Assembly: GCF_001273835.1 (NCBI RefSeq) | Contig: NZ_JHEI01000133.1 | Span: 304,473 to 368,472, forward strand | Length of the DNA stretch: 64,000 bases | From: Leucobacter celer subsp. astrifaciens | GTDB taxonomy: Bacteria; Actinomycetota; Actinomycetes; Actinomycetales; Microbacteriaceae | Direction: 5' to 3' | In this document: piece by piece, positions 57,306 to 64,000 of the stretch | Position numbering within the stretch: position 1 is the first letter of the stretch | Layout of the letters: each line of letters begins with the position of its first letter | Notes under the pieces: model-generated | The model's input: only the letters and a program-made list of their open reading frames with translations | Told to the model about the DNA's origin: nothing | Database searches by the model: none | Position numbers and translations under genes: made by a program

Positions 57306-58274
57306 GTGGCCAAGATCGTAGTCCTGGGGACAGGCGGCACCATCGCCTCGCGAGAGCGAGGCGGCGCCGGCGCGACCGCCACCCTCTCCATCGCGGATAT
57401 CGCCTCCACGCTGGACATCGGGACCGACGTTCGGGACGTCATGACGATCGGCAGCTACCGCCTCACACTCGGACAGATGCGGACCATTGCGACGGCTGCG
57501 ATCTCCGCGGCCGCGGAGGACGACGTCGCCGGCGTCGTGGTGACGCACGGGACCGACACCATCGAGGAGACCGCCTATCTCGCCGCGCTCTCCCACCGGG
57601 GTGCGGCCCCGATCGTGTTCACGGGAGCGCAGTTCGCCGCCGACCAGCCCTCGCCCGACGGGCACCGGAACCTCCGGGACGCGGTCGAGTTCGCGCGCAG
57701 CCCCCTGCTCCGAGGCGCTGGGGTCGGAATCGCCTTCGGGGGAGAACTGCACTCCGCGCGCGGGACGCGGAAGATGCACAGCACGCACCCCCAGCCCTTC
57801 CGGGGCGGCGTGCTGCTGGCACGCCGCAGCGGCGACGGCGTCTCCCTGCACGCGAGCGCACGGCCGGAACCGATCGTGCTGCAACCCGACGAGCGGCTCG
57901 ACCTCGTCGTCGTGGACATGGTGATGAGCTATCCGGGAGCGGACACGATGCTCTTCGCCGCGGCGGCGGCGCGTGCCGACGCCGTGGTGCTCGTCGGCAC
58001 CGGCGCAGGCAACGCCGGCCCCGGCTTCGCCGAGAGCGTGGCCGAGGCCACCGCGAGCGGCACGCCGGTGATCCTGGCAAGTCGCACCTTCGACGGGCCG
58101 GTCACTCCGATCTACGGCAACGGCGGCGGCGTCGACCTCGTACGCGCGGGTGCGATCTCCGCGGGGGAGCTCAGCCCCCCGCAGGCCCGGATCCTCGCGG
58201 CGGTCCTGCTCGCGACGGATCCCGGACCAGATCGGAGCCCGTTCCCCGAACGGTTCGCCCGCCACGCCTCGTAG
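57306..58274 (+). CDS. Asparaginase-family amidohydrolase
   Basis: 322 residues from GTG 57306 (AAAGGAG upstream). The type I/II asparaginase fold is shown by TGGTIAS with nucleophile Thr12 and by HGTDT with Thr83/Asp84. ARGTRKMHSTH holds the conserved lysine region. It has no signal peptide. The family hydrolyses asparagine, glutamine or related side-chain amides. Beside a cyclic-imide-hydrolase-like gene it may hydrolyse the half-amide of a dicarboxylate, which is inference. Confidence 0.88.
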   Translation: MAKIVVLGTGGTIASRERGGAGATATLSIADIASTLDIGTDVRDVMTIGSYRLTLGQMRTIATAAISAAAEDDVAGVVVTHGTDTIEETAYLAALSHRGAAPIVFTGAQFAADQPSPDGHRNLRDAVEFARSPLLRGAGVGIAFGGELHSARGTRKMHSTHPQPFRGGVLLARRSGDGVSLHASARPEPIVLQPDERLDLVVVDMVMSYPGADTMLFAAAAARADAVVLVGTGAGNAGPGFAESVAEATASGTPVILASRTFDGPVTPIYGNGGGVDLVRAGAISAGELSPPQARILAAVLLATDPGPDRSPFPERFARHAS

Positions 58275-58355
58275 AGCGCCCCGGCTGCGCGAAGCGCGGA
58301 TCCTCATTCCACCCGAACACGAATACCCACCTCAGTGAGACAAAGGAGTACTGCA

Positions 58356-59237
58356 ATGTCGAAGAAGATCATGGTGTCCATCGGTATCGACGTCGATGCT
58401 GTCGGCGGCTGGCTCGGCTCGTATGGCGGACAGGACTCGCCCGGAGACATCTCTCGGGGTCTGTTCGCGGGAGAAGTCGGGGTGCCCCGTCTCCTGAAGC
58501 TGGCACAGGACCGGCAGATCCCAGTCACCTGGTTCTGGCCGGGCCACTCGATCGAGACGTTCCCGGCGCAGTTCGAGGCCACCGTCGCAGCCGGTCACGA
58601 GGTCGGCGTGCACGGATACAGCCACGAGAACCCGATCGCGATGACGCGCGAGCAGGAGACCGAGGTGCTCGACTACTGCATTGAACTCTTCGAGACCCGC
58701 ACTGGGAAGCGCCCCGTGGGCTACGTCGCACCCTGGTGGGAGTTCTCCAAGGTGACCAACGAGATCCTCCTCGAGCGCGGATTCCTCTACGACCACTCCC
58801 TGATGCACAACGACCACACCCCCTACTACGTGCGCGTCGGTGACAGCTGGACCAAGATCGACTACGAGGCGGATTCCGCGAAGGAGTGGATGAAGCCGTT
58901 GGAGCGCGGCGAGGAGACAGACCTCATCGAGATCCCCGCGAGCTGGTACCTCGATGACCTGCCCCCGATGATGTTCATCAAGGGGAGCGCCAACAGTCAC
59001 GGGTTCGTGAACCCGCGCGACGTCGAAACGCTCTGGCGGGACCAGTTCGACTGGGTTTACCGCGAGATGGACTACGCGGTCTTCCCGCTCACCATCCACC
59101 CCGACGTGAGCGGACGCCCGCAGACCCTGCTCATGCTCGAGCGGCTGATCGACCACATGTCGGCGCACGACGGCGTGGAATTCATGTTCATGGAGGACGT
59201 GGCCCGCGATTTCGCGGCCCGATTCCCCCGCCCCTGA
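58356..59237 (+). CDS. Polysaccharide-deacetylase-fold hydrolase, cyclic imide hydrolase/HpPgdA-like
   Basis: 293 residues from ATG 58356 (AAAGGAG). NodB-type metal residues are apparent: Asp14 in [12 protein letters not shown] and His86/His90 in [10 protein letters not shown], which matches the positions I recall for Helicobacter HpPgd[20 protein letters not shown] and [11 protein letters not shown] complete the fold. It lacks a signal peptide, which argues against peptidoglycan as substrate. Intracellular members close to this pattern open cyclic imides to half-amides. Allantoinase-like (PuuE) activity is an alternative. Confidence 0.75.
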   Translation: MSKKIMVSIGIDVDAVGGWLGSYGGQDSPGDISRGLFAGEVGVPRLLKLAQDRQIPVTWFWPGHSIETFPAQFEATVAAGHEVGVHGYSHENPIAMTREQETEVLDYCIELFETRTGKRPVGYVAPWWEFSKVTNEILLERGFLYDHSLMHNDHTPYYVRVGDSWTKIDYEADSAKEWMKPLERGEETDLIEIPASWYLDDLPPMMFIKGSANSHGFVNPRDVETLWRDQFDWVYREMDYAVFPLTIHPDVSGRPQTLLMLERLIDHMSAHDGVEFMFMEDVARDFAARFPRP

Positions 59238-59265
59238 CCCCCGACCCCCGAAAGGAACACCGACC

Positions 59266-60612
59266 ATGACTACGACGTCAAGCAGTTCCCCGACGAGAGC
59301 CGCCTCGGACGGCCGCGTCGAACCCTGGAACGTGCCCATCACGAAGGCGACGATCACGAAGGTATCGATCGTCTGCTTCATCGCGTGGGTCGCCTCCGTC
59401 TACGACTACACCCTGTTCGGCACGCTGCTGCCGGTCATCGCCGAGGACTTCGGCTGGTCGACCGCGGAGATGGCGGCGGTCAACACTTATGCGACGATCG
59501 GCGTGTTCGTCGTGTCGCTGTTCATCGGTGCGATCCTCGACCGTCTCGGACGCAAGCGCGGCCTGATCCTGCTCATGCTCGGCGGCGCCGTGGCATCCGG
59601 CCTCACCGGGCTCGCGGCCGGCGCCGCGAGCATGATCATCATCCGCGCCTTCTCGGGCTTCTCGATGTCGGAGGAGGTCGTCAACGCCGTCTACCTCAAC
59701 GAGATCTACAGGAAGGTCAAGAACCGCGGTCTCATGTACGCGCTCGTGCAGGGCGGCTGGCCCGTGGGCGCCCTCGTAGCAGCAGGGCTCTCGGCACTCC
59801 TGCTGCCGGTGATCGGTTGGCGCTGGAGCTTCGTCGTCGCCGCGCTGCTGTCGCTCGTCGTCGTGTTCCTGGCTTCGCGCCTGCCGGAGTCGCCCACCTT
59901 CGCCGCGATCAAGGAGGTGCGCCGCCGTCGCGAGGCCGGCGACCTCGAGGGCGCGAAGGCCCTGGCGGCGGAGCATGAGCTCGAGGAGTCCGCCGGCCAC
60001 CGGGGCGGCCTCCGAGAGGTGTTCCGGCCCGGGCTGCGCCTGCACACGATCGCGCTCGCGCTCGCGTGGCTGACCAACTGGGTCAGCATCCAGATCTTCT
60101 CGGTGCTCGGCACCACCGTGCTCGTCGAAGCGAAGGGCATCTCCTTCGACAACGCGCTCATCGTGCTGGTGCTCGCGAACGGCGTGGGGTTCGTGGGATA
60201 CGTCTTCCACGGGTGGATCGGCGACAAGATCGGTCGCCGTCTGACCGTGATCCTCGGTTGGAGCATCGGCGGCGTCGTCAGCCTGCTGATGCTGACCGGG
60301 CCAGGAGAAGCCTGGTTCATCTATCCTATGTACGCCTTGACGCTGTTCTTCCTCACCGGGCCTTACGCCGCACTGCTCTACTACATGGGCGAGTCGTTCC
60401 CGGCTCACGTGCGGGGTATGGGCACCAACGTGGCGCACGTCATGGCGCCCGTCGGCGGCATCGTCGGTTCGGCCCTGCTCGCCGTGATGCTGAGCGCCGG
60501 CGTGACCGTGGGTGTTGCGGCAGCACTCACCGGGTCGCTGTTCATGCTGCTCTCGGGCATCGCGATGATCTTCACCCGCAAGGTCGCCGACAAGGCGGGT
60601 GCGGGCTCATGA
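59266..60612 (+). CDS. MFS transporter
   Basis: 448 residues with 12 membrane helices. Motif A appears as GAILDRLGRKRG after helix 2 and again as GWIGDKIGRRL after helix 8. The first transmembrane block, with VYDYTLFGTLLPVIAEDFGWS, is typical of the aromatic-acid/sialate:proton symporter-like branch. It presumably imports the organic acid or imide used by the cassette. It lies 28 bp after the deacetylase-like gene. Confidence 0.9.
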   Translation: MTTTSSSSPTRAASDGRVEPWNVPITKATITKVSIVCFIAWVASVYDYTLFGTLLPVIAEDFGWSTAEMAAVNTYATIGVFVVSLFIGAILDRLGRKRGLILLMLGGAVASGLTGLAAGAASMIIIRAFSGFSMSEEVVNAVYLNEIYRKVKNRGLMYALVQGGWPVGALVAAGLSALLLPVIGWRWSFVVAALLSLVVVFLASRLPESPTFAAIKEVRRRREAGDLEGAKALAAEHELEESAGHRGGLREVFRPGLRLHTIALALAWLTNWVSIQIFSVLGTTVLVEAKGISFDNALIVLVLANGVGFVGYVFHGWIGDKIGRRLTVILGWSIGGVVSLLMLTGPGEAWFIYPMYALTLFFLTGPYAALLYYMGESFPAHVRGMGTNVAHVMAPVGGIVGSALLAVMLSAGVTVGVAAALTGSLFMLLSGIAMIFTRKVADKAGAGS

Positions 60613-61391
60613 GGACACGTGACGACGGACTGGCGGGGAGAGTCGCGGTCATCACCGGCGGCGCGAGCGGGATCGGCCAGGCACTTGCAGCGGCATACGC
60701 GAGAGCCGGCGCAGACAGCGTGATCGGGGTGTTACCGGGGGACCCGTACGGTGCCGACGAGACGATTGCGCTCGTCGAGGCGGAGGGCGGCAGATGCGTC
60801 GCCGTCGAGATGGACGTGCGCAGCACTGAGGGGAACGAGACGCTCGCGCAGGCCGCGATCGACGAGTTCGGACGCCTCGACGTCGCCGTGGCCGCAGCGG
60901 GCATTCTTCGTCGCCAGTCGCTCGGCGAGATGACCGACGAAGCCTGGGATGACATGCTGCAGGTAGACCTGGCCGGTGTGCTCCGCACGTTCCGCAGCTG
61001 CGCCGCCCGCATGACCAGTGCAGGTGCCATGGTAGCGACCTCCTCGATCGCCGGTGGTGTCTACGGATGGGAGGAGCACAGCCACTACGCGGCTGCGAAG
61101 TCGGGTCTGCTGGGATTGTGCCGATCGCTTGCCGTCGAGCTGGCTCCGCGCAGGATCCGTGTGAACGCAGTGATCCCAGGGCTCATCGAGAGCCCGCAGT
61201 CGCTCGACGGTCGTAACTCGCTGGGTAAGGAGGGGCTCGAGGCAGCGGGGCGGATCATCCCTTGGGGGCGGGTCGGCAACGTCGACGAGGCCGCACGCGT
61301 GATCCGCTTCTTGACCTCGGACGACTCCGCATACGTCACCGGTCAGCAGATCATCGTCGACGGCGGCCTGACGGTGCGGTGGCCGAGTTGA
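60609..61391 (+). CDS. Short-chain dehydrogenase/reductase
   Basis: 260 residues from ATG 60609, overlapping the MFS stop (ATGA). The NAD(P) loop is TGGASGIGQ (about 16-24). SSIAGGVYG supplies the catalytic serine and HYAAAKSG the Tyr-x3-Lys. The C-terminal end VTGQQIIVDGGLTVRWPS is classic SDR. Substrate unknown. Confidence 0.92.
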   Translation: MRTRDDGLAGRVAVITGGASGIGQALAAAYARAGADSVIGVLPGDPYGADETIALVEAEGGRCVAVEMDVRSTEGNETLAQAAIDEFGRLDVAVAAAGILRRQSLGEMTDEAWDDMLQVDLAGVLRTFRSCAARMTSAGAMVATSSIAGGVYGWEEHSHYAAAKSGLLGLCRSLAVELAPRRIRVNAVIPGLIESPQSLDGRNSLGKEGLEAAGRIIPWGRVGNVDEAARVIRFLTSDDSAYVTGQQIIVDGGLTVRWPS

Positions 61392-61453
61392 CCGGGATCG
61401 GGCGGCCGAGTAGCCGGACGAATCGTCGAACAGACAGCACGGAGGAACAGGAC

Positions 61454-62200
61454 ATGAAGCAGCTCGCAGGCAAGATCGCAGTCGTCTACGGAGCGGGAAG
61501 CGGGATCGGGGCGGCGATTGCCGAGCTGTTCCACGAGGAGGGCGCCACCGTCGCACTCGTGGGGCGCACCGAGAGCAGTCTCGAGGCGACGAGGCGGGCC
61601 TGCGCGGACGGCGCGCCGGTGAGCACGCACGTGGCCGACGTGGCCGACGCGGCAGCCGTCGAGACGGTGACGAATGGGATCGCGTTCGAGCACGGCGGTA
61701 TCGACATCGTCGTCAACAGCGCCGGGATTCTGGACGAGACCCCGGTGATCGAAATGACGCCCGAGGTCTGGGACCGGACGATTGCGGTGGACCTGACCGG
61801 CTCGTTCAACACCGCGCGCTACGCCGTGCCGCACCTGATTGCACGCGGGGGAGGTCGGATCATCAACGTCGGCTCCCAGCTCGGCATCAAGGGAGGAACC
61901 GGGCTGGCCCATTACGTCTCCGCCAAGGCGGGAGTGATCGGTCTCGGAAAGGCCTTGGCGCTCGAGCTCGCGCCCCATGGAATCCTGGTGAACACCATCG
62001 CTCCCGGGCCGATCGAGACGCCGCTGATCGGCGGACTCTCCGACGAGTGGAAGCGCAGGAAGCGCGACGAACTGCCGATCGGGCGCTTCGGCACCCCCGA
62101 GGAAGTCGCGCCGACGGCGTTGCTGCTCGCCTCATCGCCGGGCGGCGACCTGTATACCGGGCAGACGCTCGGCCCGAACAGCGGCGACGTCATGCCGTGA
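61454..62200 (+). CDS. Short-chain dehydrogenase/reductase
   Basis: 248 residues from ATG 61454 behind GGAGGAACAG. The cofactor loop is YGAGSGIGA (about 12-20; Tyr replaces the usual Thr at the front), with active-site HYVSAKAG. It ends GQTLGPNSGDVMP rather than the usual VDGG motif. It is only distantly similar to the preceding SDR, so the two probably catalyse different steps. Confidence 0.9.
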   Translation: MKQLAGKIAVVYGAGSGIGAAIAELFHEEGATVALVGRTESSLEATRRACADGAPVSTHVADVADAAAVETVTNGIAFEHGGIDIVVNSAGILDETPVIEMTPEVWDRTIAVDLTGSFNTARYAVPHLIARGGGRIINVGSQLGIKGGTGLAHYVSAKAGVIGLGKALALELAPHGILVNTIAPGPIETPLIGGLSDEWKRRKRDELPIGRFGTPEEVAPTALLLASSPGGDLYTGQTLGPNSGDVMP

Positions 62201-62259
62201 CCGGCGGTGGGGTCGACCGATTCGGGGCGGCCCCACCGTCCGTGGAAAAGGAGTGAGAG

Positions 62260-62619
62260 ATGTGCGGAGCATGTCCCGGCGGCGCGTCGCTGAGCGAGGC
62301 GACGGTGTTCCTCGGAGTACGGGGTGCGACGGCGCGGGCCGGCCGTCTGCTGCAGAGCCTCACGGGCGACCGCATCCAAGTCGCCGTATTCGGGGACGGC
62401 TGGTCGGTGAGGCTTCCGACCGGTGGGCTGACGGTCGCGAACTCGTTCGAGGAGGTCGTGGAGCGCTGCGGTCCCTACATTGATCTCAGGGCCCTCGCTC
62501 GGCTGCGCCAGTGGTGTCCGGCAGATGAGGTGGCGGACTTGGTCGTCGGAGCCGCAGCTGCGGCGCTATCCCGAACCCGGGGCGAGACCCGAGCGCACTC
62601 TCCGGCAGCCCCGGTCTGA
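62260..62619 (+). CDS. Small MCGAC-type protein, unknown function
   Basis: 119 residues from ATG 62260 with a strong AAAAGGAG site. The N-terminus MCGACPGG has a Cys-x2-Cys pair; further cysteines are in VERCGPYID and RQWCPADEV. No signal peptide or membrane helix. A short middle segment (VAVFGDGWSVRLPTGG) looks beta-rich. It is the last gene of the islet operon, ending 7 bp before the right repeat. The clustered cysteines suggest metal or Fe-S binding, which is inference. Confidence 0.7.
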   Translation: MCGACPGGASLSEATVFLGVRGATARAGRLLQSLTGDRIQVAVFGDGWSVRLPTGGLTVANSFEEVVERCGPYIDLRALARLRQWCPADEVADLVVGAAAAALSRTRGETRAHSPAAPV

Positions 62620-62626
62620 CGCCCGA

Positions 62627-62664
62627 CTACGCCGCTCCGTTCGAGGTCGCGGCGATCCGGCCCC
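62627..62664. repeat. Right copy of the 38-bp direct repeat, within the end of xseA
   Basis: Identical to 55963-56000. It starts at the xseA stop codon (cta on the plus strand) and covers its last dozen codons, so xseA keeps a complete C-terminus. Confidence 0.95.
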
Positions 62665-63850
62665 CTGCGAGGGCGACGCGGATCGCTGTGCCTTCGGGGG
62701 CGTCCGACGGATCGCGCAGCACAGCGCCGTCCGCCAGCTGCGCGATCGCGTAGCCGCGCTCGAGCGTGGCCCTGGGCGACAGCGCGGCGAGGCGGGCGCG
62801 GGTCTCGGCGAGGGAGCGGGTGCGATCCTCGATCGCCCGATCCGCGAGTTCCGTGCCGCGCGCGATCCAGCGCACCAGTTCTTCCGCGCGCTCGTCCACG
62901 ATGCGCTCGGGCATCGCGATCGCGGGGCGTCCGCGCAGCTGCGCGATGCGGTCGGTCTCGTGTGCGAGCAGCTGGCCCAGGCGTCCGCTCATGCGGGCCC
63001 GCGCCTGATCGATGCCCGCCAGTTCCTCGCCCACGTCGGGCACCACGCGCTTGGCGGCGTCGGTGGGCGTCGACGCGCGCAGATCCGCCACCTCGTCGAG
63101 CAGCGGACGATCCGCCTCGTGCCCGATCGCGCTCACCAGCGGGGTCGTCGCGCTCGCCGCCGCACGCACCACGCGCTCGTCGCTGAACGGCAGCAGGTTC
63201 TGGAAGTCGCCGCCGCCGCGCGCCACGACGATCACCTCGACCTCGGGGTCGCGATCCAGCGCCTCGATGCCTGCGGCCACCTCGGCCGCAGCGCGGTCGC
63301 CCTGCACCGCCGCGTAGTGGATCTTGAACCGCACCCCCGGCCAGCGCAGGGTGGCGTTGCGGATCACATCCTTCTCGGCGTCGGAGTCGCGGCCGGTGAC
63401 GAGCCCGATGAGGCCGGGCAGGAAGGGGAGGGCGCGCTTGCGGCTGGGGTCGAACAGGCCCTCCGCCTGGAGCTGGCGCCGCAGCCGCTCCAGCCGCTCC
63501 AGCAGCTCGCCGAGGCCGACGTGCGAGAGCTCGAACACCTGCACGGTGAGCGATCCGCCCTTCACCCAGAAGTTCGGCTTGACCAGCGCGATCACGCGGT
63601 CGCCCTGCGCGAAGTCGCTCGTGAGGCGCTGCGCCACCGAGCGCCACACGGTGAAGCTCACCGTCGCGTCCTGTCCCAGGTCCTTGAGCTTGCCGTAGAC
63701 GTGGCCGCCGCGCAGCTGCCACTGGGTGATCTCGCCCTCGATCCAGACCTGCCCCAGGCGGTCGATCCAGGCGGCGATCTTCTCGCTCATCAGGCCGACG
63801 GGCCAGGGCGCCTCGCGCGTCGCGGGGGTGGTGGATCCTGCCTCTGCCAT
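62627..63850 (-). CDS. xseA: Exodeoxyribonuclease VII large subunit
   Basis: 407 residues from ATG 63850. An OB-fold (about 25-115; VWIEGEITQWQLRGGHVYGKLKD) is followed by the exonuclease domain with GLVTGRDSDAEKDVIRN, VVARGGGDFQNLLPFSDE and SAIGHEADRPLLDEVADLRASTPTDAA in shorter conserved pieces, then a helical region. It pairs with XseB for single-stranded DNA degradation in repair. A start at 63874 is possible but less likely. Its last codons form the right boundary repeat of the islet. Confidence 0.95.
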   Translation of the reverse strand: MAEAGSTTPATREAPWPVGLMSEKIAAWIDRLGQVWIEGEITQWQLRGGHVYGKLKDLGQDATVSFTVWRSVAQRLTSDFAQGDRVIALVKPNFWVKGGSLTVQVFELSHVGLGELLERLERLRRQLQAEGLFDPSRKRALPFLPGLIGLVTGRDSDAEKDVIRNATLRWPGVRFKIHYAAVQGDRAAAEVAAGIEALDRDPEVEVIVVARGGGDFQNLLPFSDERVVRAAASATTPLVSAIGHEADRPLLDEVADLRASTPTDAAKRVVPDVGEELAGIDQARARMSGRLGQLLAHETDRIAQLRGRPAIAMPERIVDERAEELVRWIARGTELADRAIEDRTRSLAETRARLAALSPRATLERGYAIAQLADGAVLRDPSDAPEGTAIRVALAGGRIAATSNGAA

Positions 63851-64000
63851 GCACCCCACCCTATCTGCGGCCACCGACCCCGCCGCTCTTCGCTTGATCC
63901 GGGCGACGCGCCTGGGCGCTCGGCGCGGGCACGGCGGCCATTCGTGTCATTCGCGCGTCAGTAGTTGCTGCCTCGCGGCGGGCGGTTTCAGGGGGCTAGC
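63851..64000. other. Gap upstream of xseA with a half-palindrome
   Basis: No gene is visible. ttcgcgcgtcagtagttg at 63948-63965 is identical to the outer 18 bases of the palindrome at 15463-15480; its partner arm, if any, lies beyond the window. Confidence 0.7.

Larger units (their letters stand above)
55963..62664. mobile_element. Genomic islet inserted at the xseA 3' end, separating xseA from xseB
   Basis: The block is bounded by a perfect 38-bp direct repeat. The right copy is the real end of xseA. The left copy is a detached duplicate 84 bp upstream of xseB. Removing the interior with one repeat would restore a standard xseA-xseB gene pair. Contents: LacI regulator, asparaginase-type hydrolase, cyclic-imide-hydrolase-like deacetylase, MFS transporter, two SDRs and a small MCGAC protein. 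No integrase, transposase or relaxase is present, so mobilisation would need help in trans, or the module has lost its recombinase. The boundary evidence is direct; the mobile origin is inferred. Confidence 0.7.

Noticed and set aside
58356..59237. Peptidoglycan or chitin deacetylase
   Set aside because: No signal peptide or membrane anchor, and the operon context is small-molecule catabolism; the fold alone does not establish a cell-wall role.
56001..62626. Integrase, transposase or terminal inverted repeats of a transposon in the islet
   Set aside because: All reading frames are accounted for by catabolic genes and the inner edges of the direct repeats show no inverted repeats, so a named element class cannot be given.

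Overview
The window is very GC-rich actinobacterial DNA. Gene content and order point to the family Microbacteriaceae, with a Leucobacter-like relative as the best guess. Supporting signs are: the order PIN-PhoH, fumC, beta-carbonic anhydrase, DUF4245 protein, xseB, xseA; a ClpC-type unfoldase; a Rv2747-type short ArgA; an LAxTG (class E sortase) surface protein; frequent GTG starts; and two intergenic palindrome families (cores tgagcctgtcgaaggg and ttgagcgagcgcagcgagtcg) that I associate with this family. The genus is a guess; the family is fairly secure. No rRNA, tRNA, CRISPR array, integrase or transposase was seen.

Layout. 1-3829: end of a PH-domain membrane protein gene, a DUF2520 protein and lysS. 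4015-9022: a tiny membrane protein, cardiolipin synthase, then a pair made of an ATP-grasp enzyme with a histone-H1-like tail and a NylB-like serine hydrolase. 9063-16478 (minus strand): an RpiR/SIS regulator and a tightly overlapping operon of two phosphatases, an AfuABC/FbpABC-type ABC importer and a third phosphatase, read here as a phosphorylated-organic-compound scavenging unit. 16546-17414: XRE/DUF2975 pair. 17621-22180: clpC, argA and small membrane proteins. 22300-31213: oligopeptide ABC importer with a C39-like peptidase, facing a MalY/PatB-like C-S lyase and a LysR gene. 32110-36342: PucR regulator divergent from a class III CoA-transferase and a glutaryl-CoA-dehydrogenase-like enzyme. 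36639-39790: GntR/DUF1648/CPBP/TetR group. 39800-46385: MtnA with a BMP-type nucleoside ABC importer and a cupin, consistent with methylthio-nucleoside salvage. 46589-52432: a frameshifted LAxTG surface protein, PhoH and a secreted SLH-anchored phosphatase. 52758-63850: fumC, carbonic anhydrase, DUF4245, xseB and xseA.

The most notable finding is that xseA and xseB, normally neighbours, are split by about 6.7 kb. The intruding block is bounded by a perfect 38-bp direct repeat (55963-56000 and 62627-62664) that begins exactly at the xseA stop codon and covers its last dozen codons. The block holds a LacI regulator with tandem operator-like sites, an asparaginase-type amidohydrolase, a polysaccharide-deacetylase-fold enzyme resembling cyclic imide hydrolases, an MFS transporter, two short-chain dehydrogenases and a small MCGAC protein. 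It carries no recombinase. I read it as a catabolic genomic islet placed at the xseA 3' end, plausibly for cyclic imide or amide compounds.

Several long, near-perfect intergenic inverted repeats (2006-2118, 15465-15519, 36477-36546, 49442-49503) are also present. One repeat arm core recurs at the right edge of the window.
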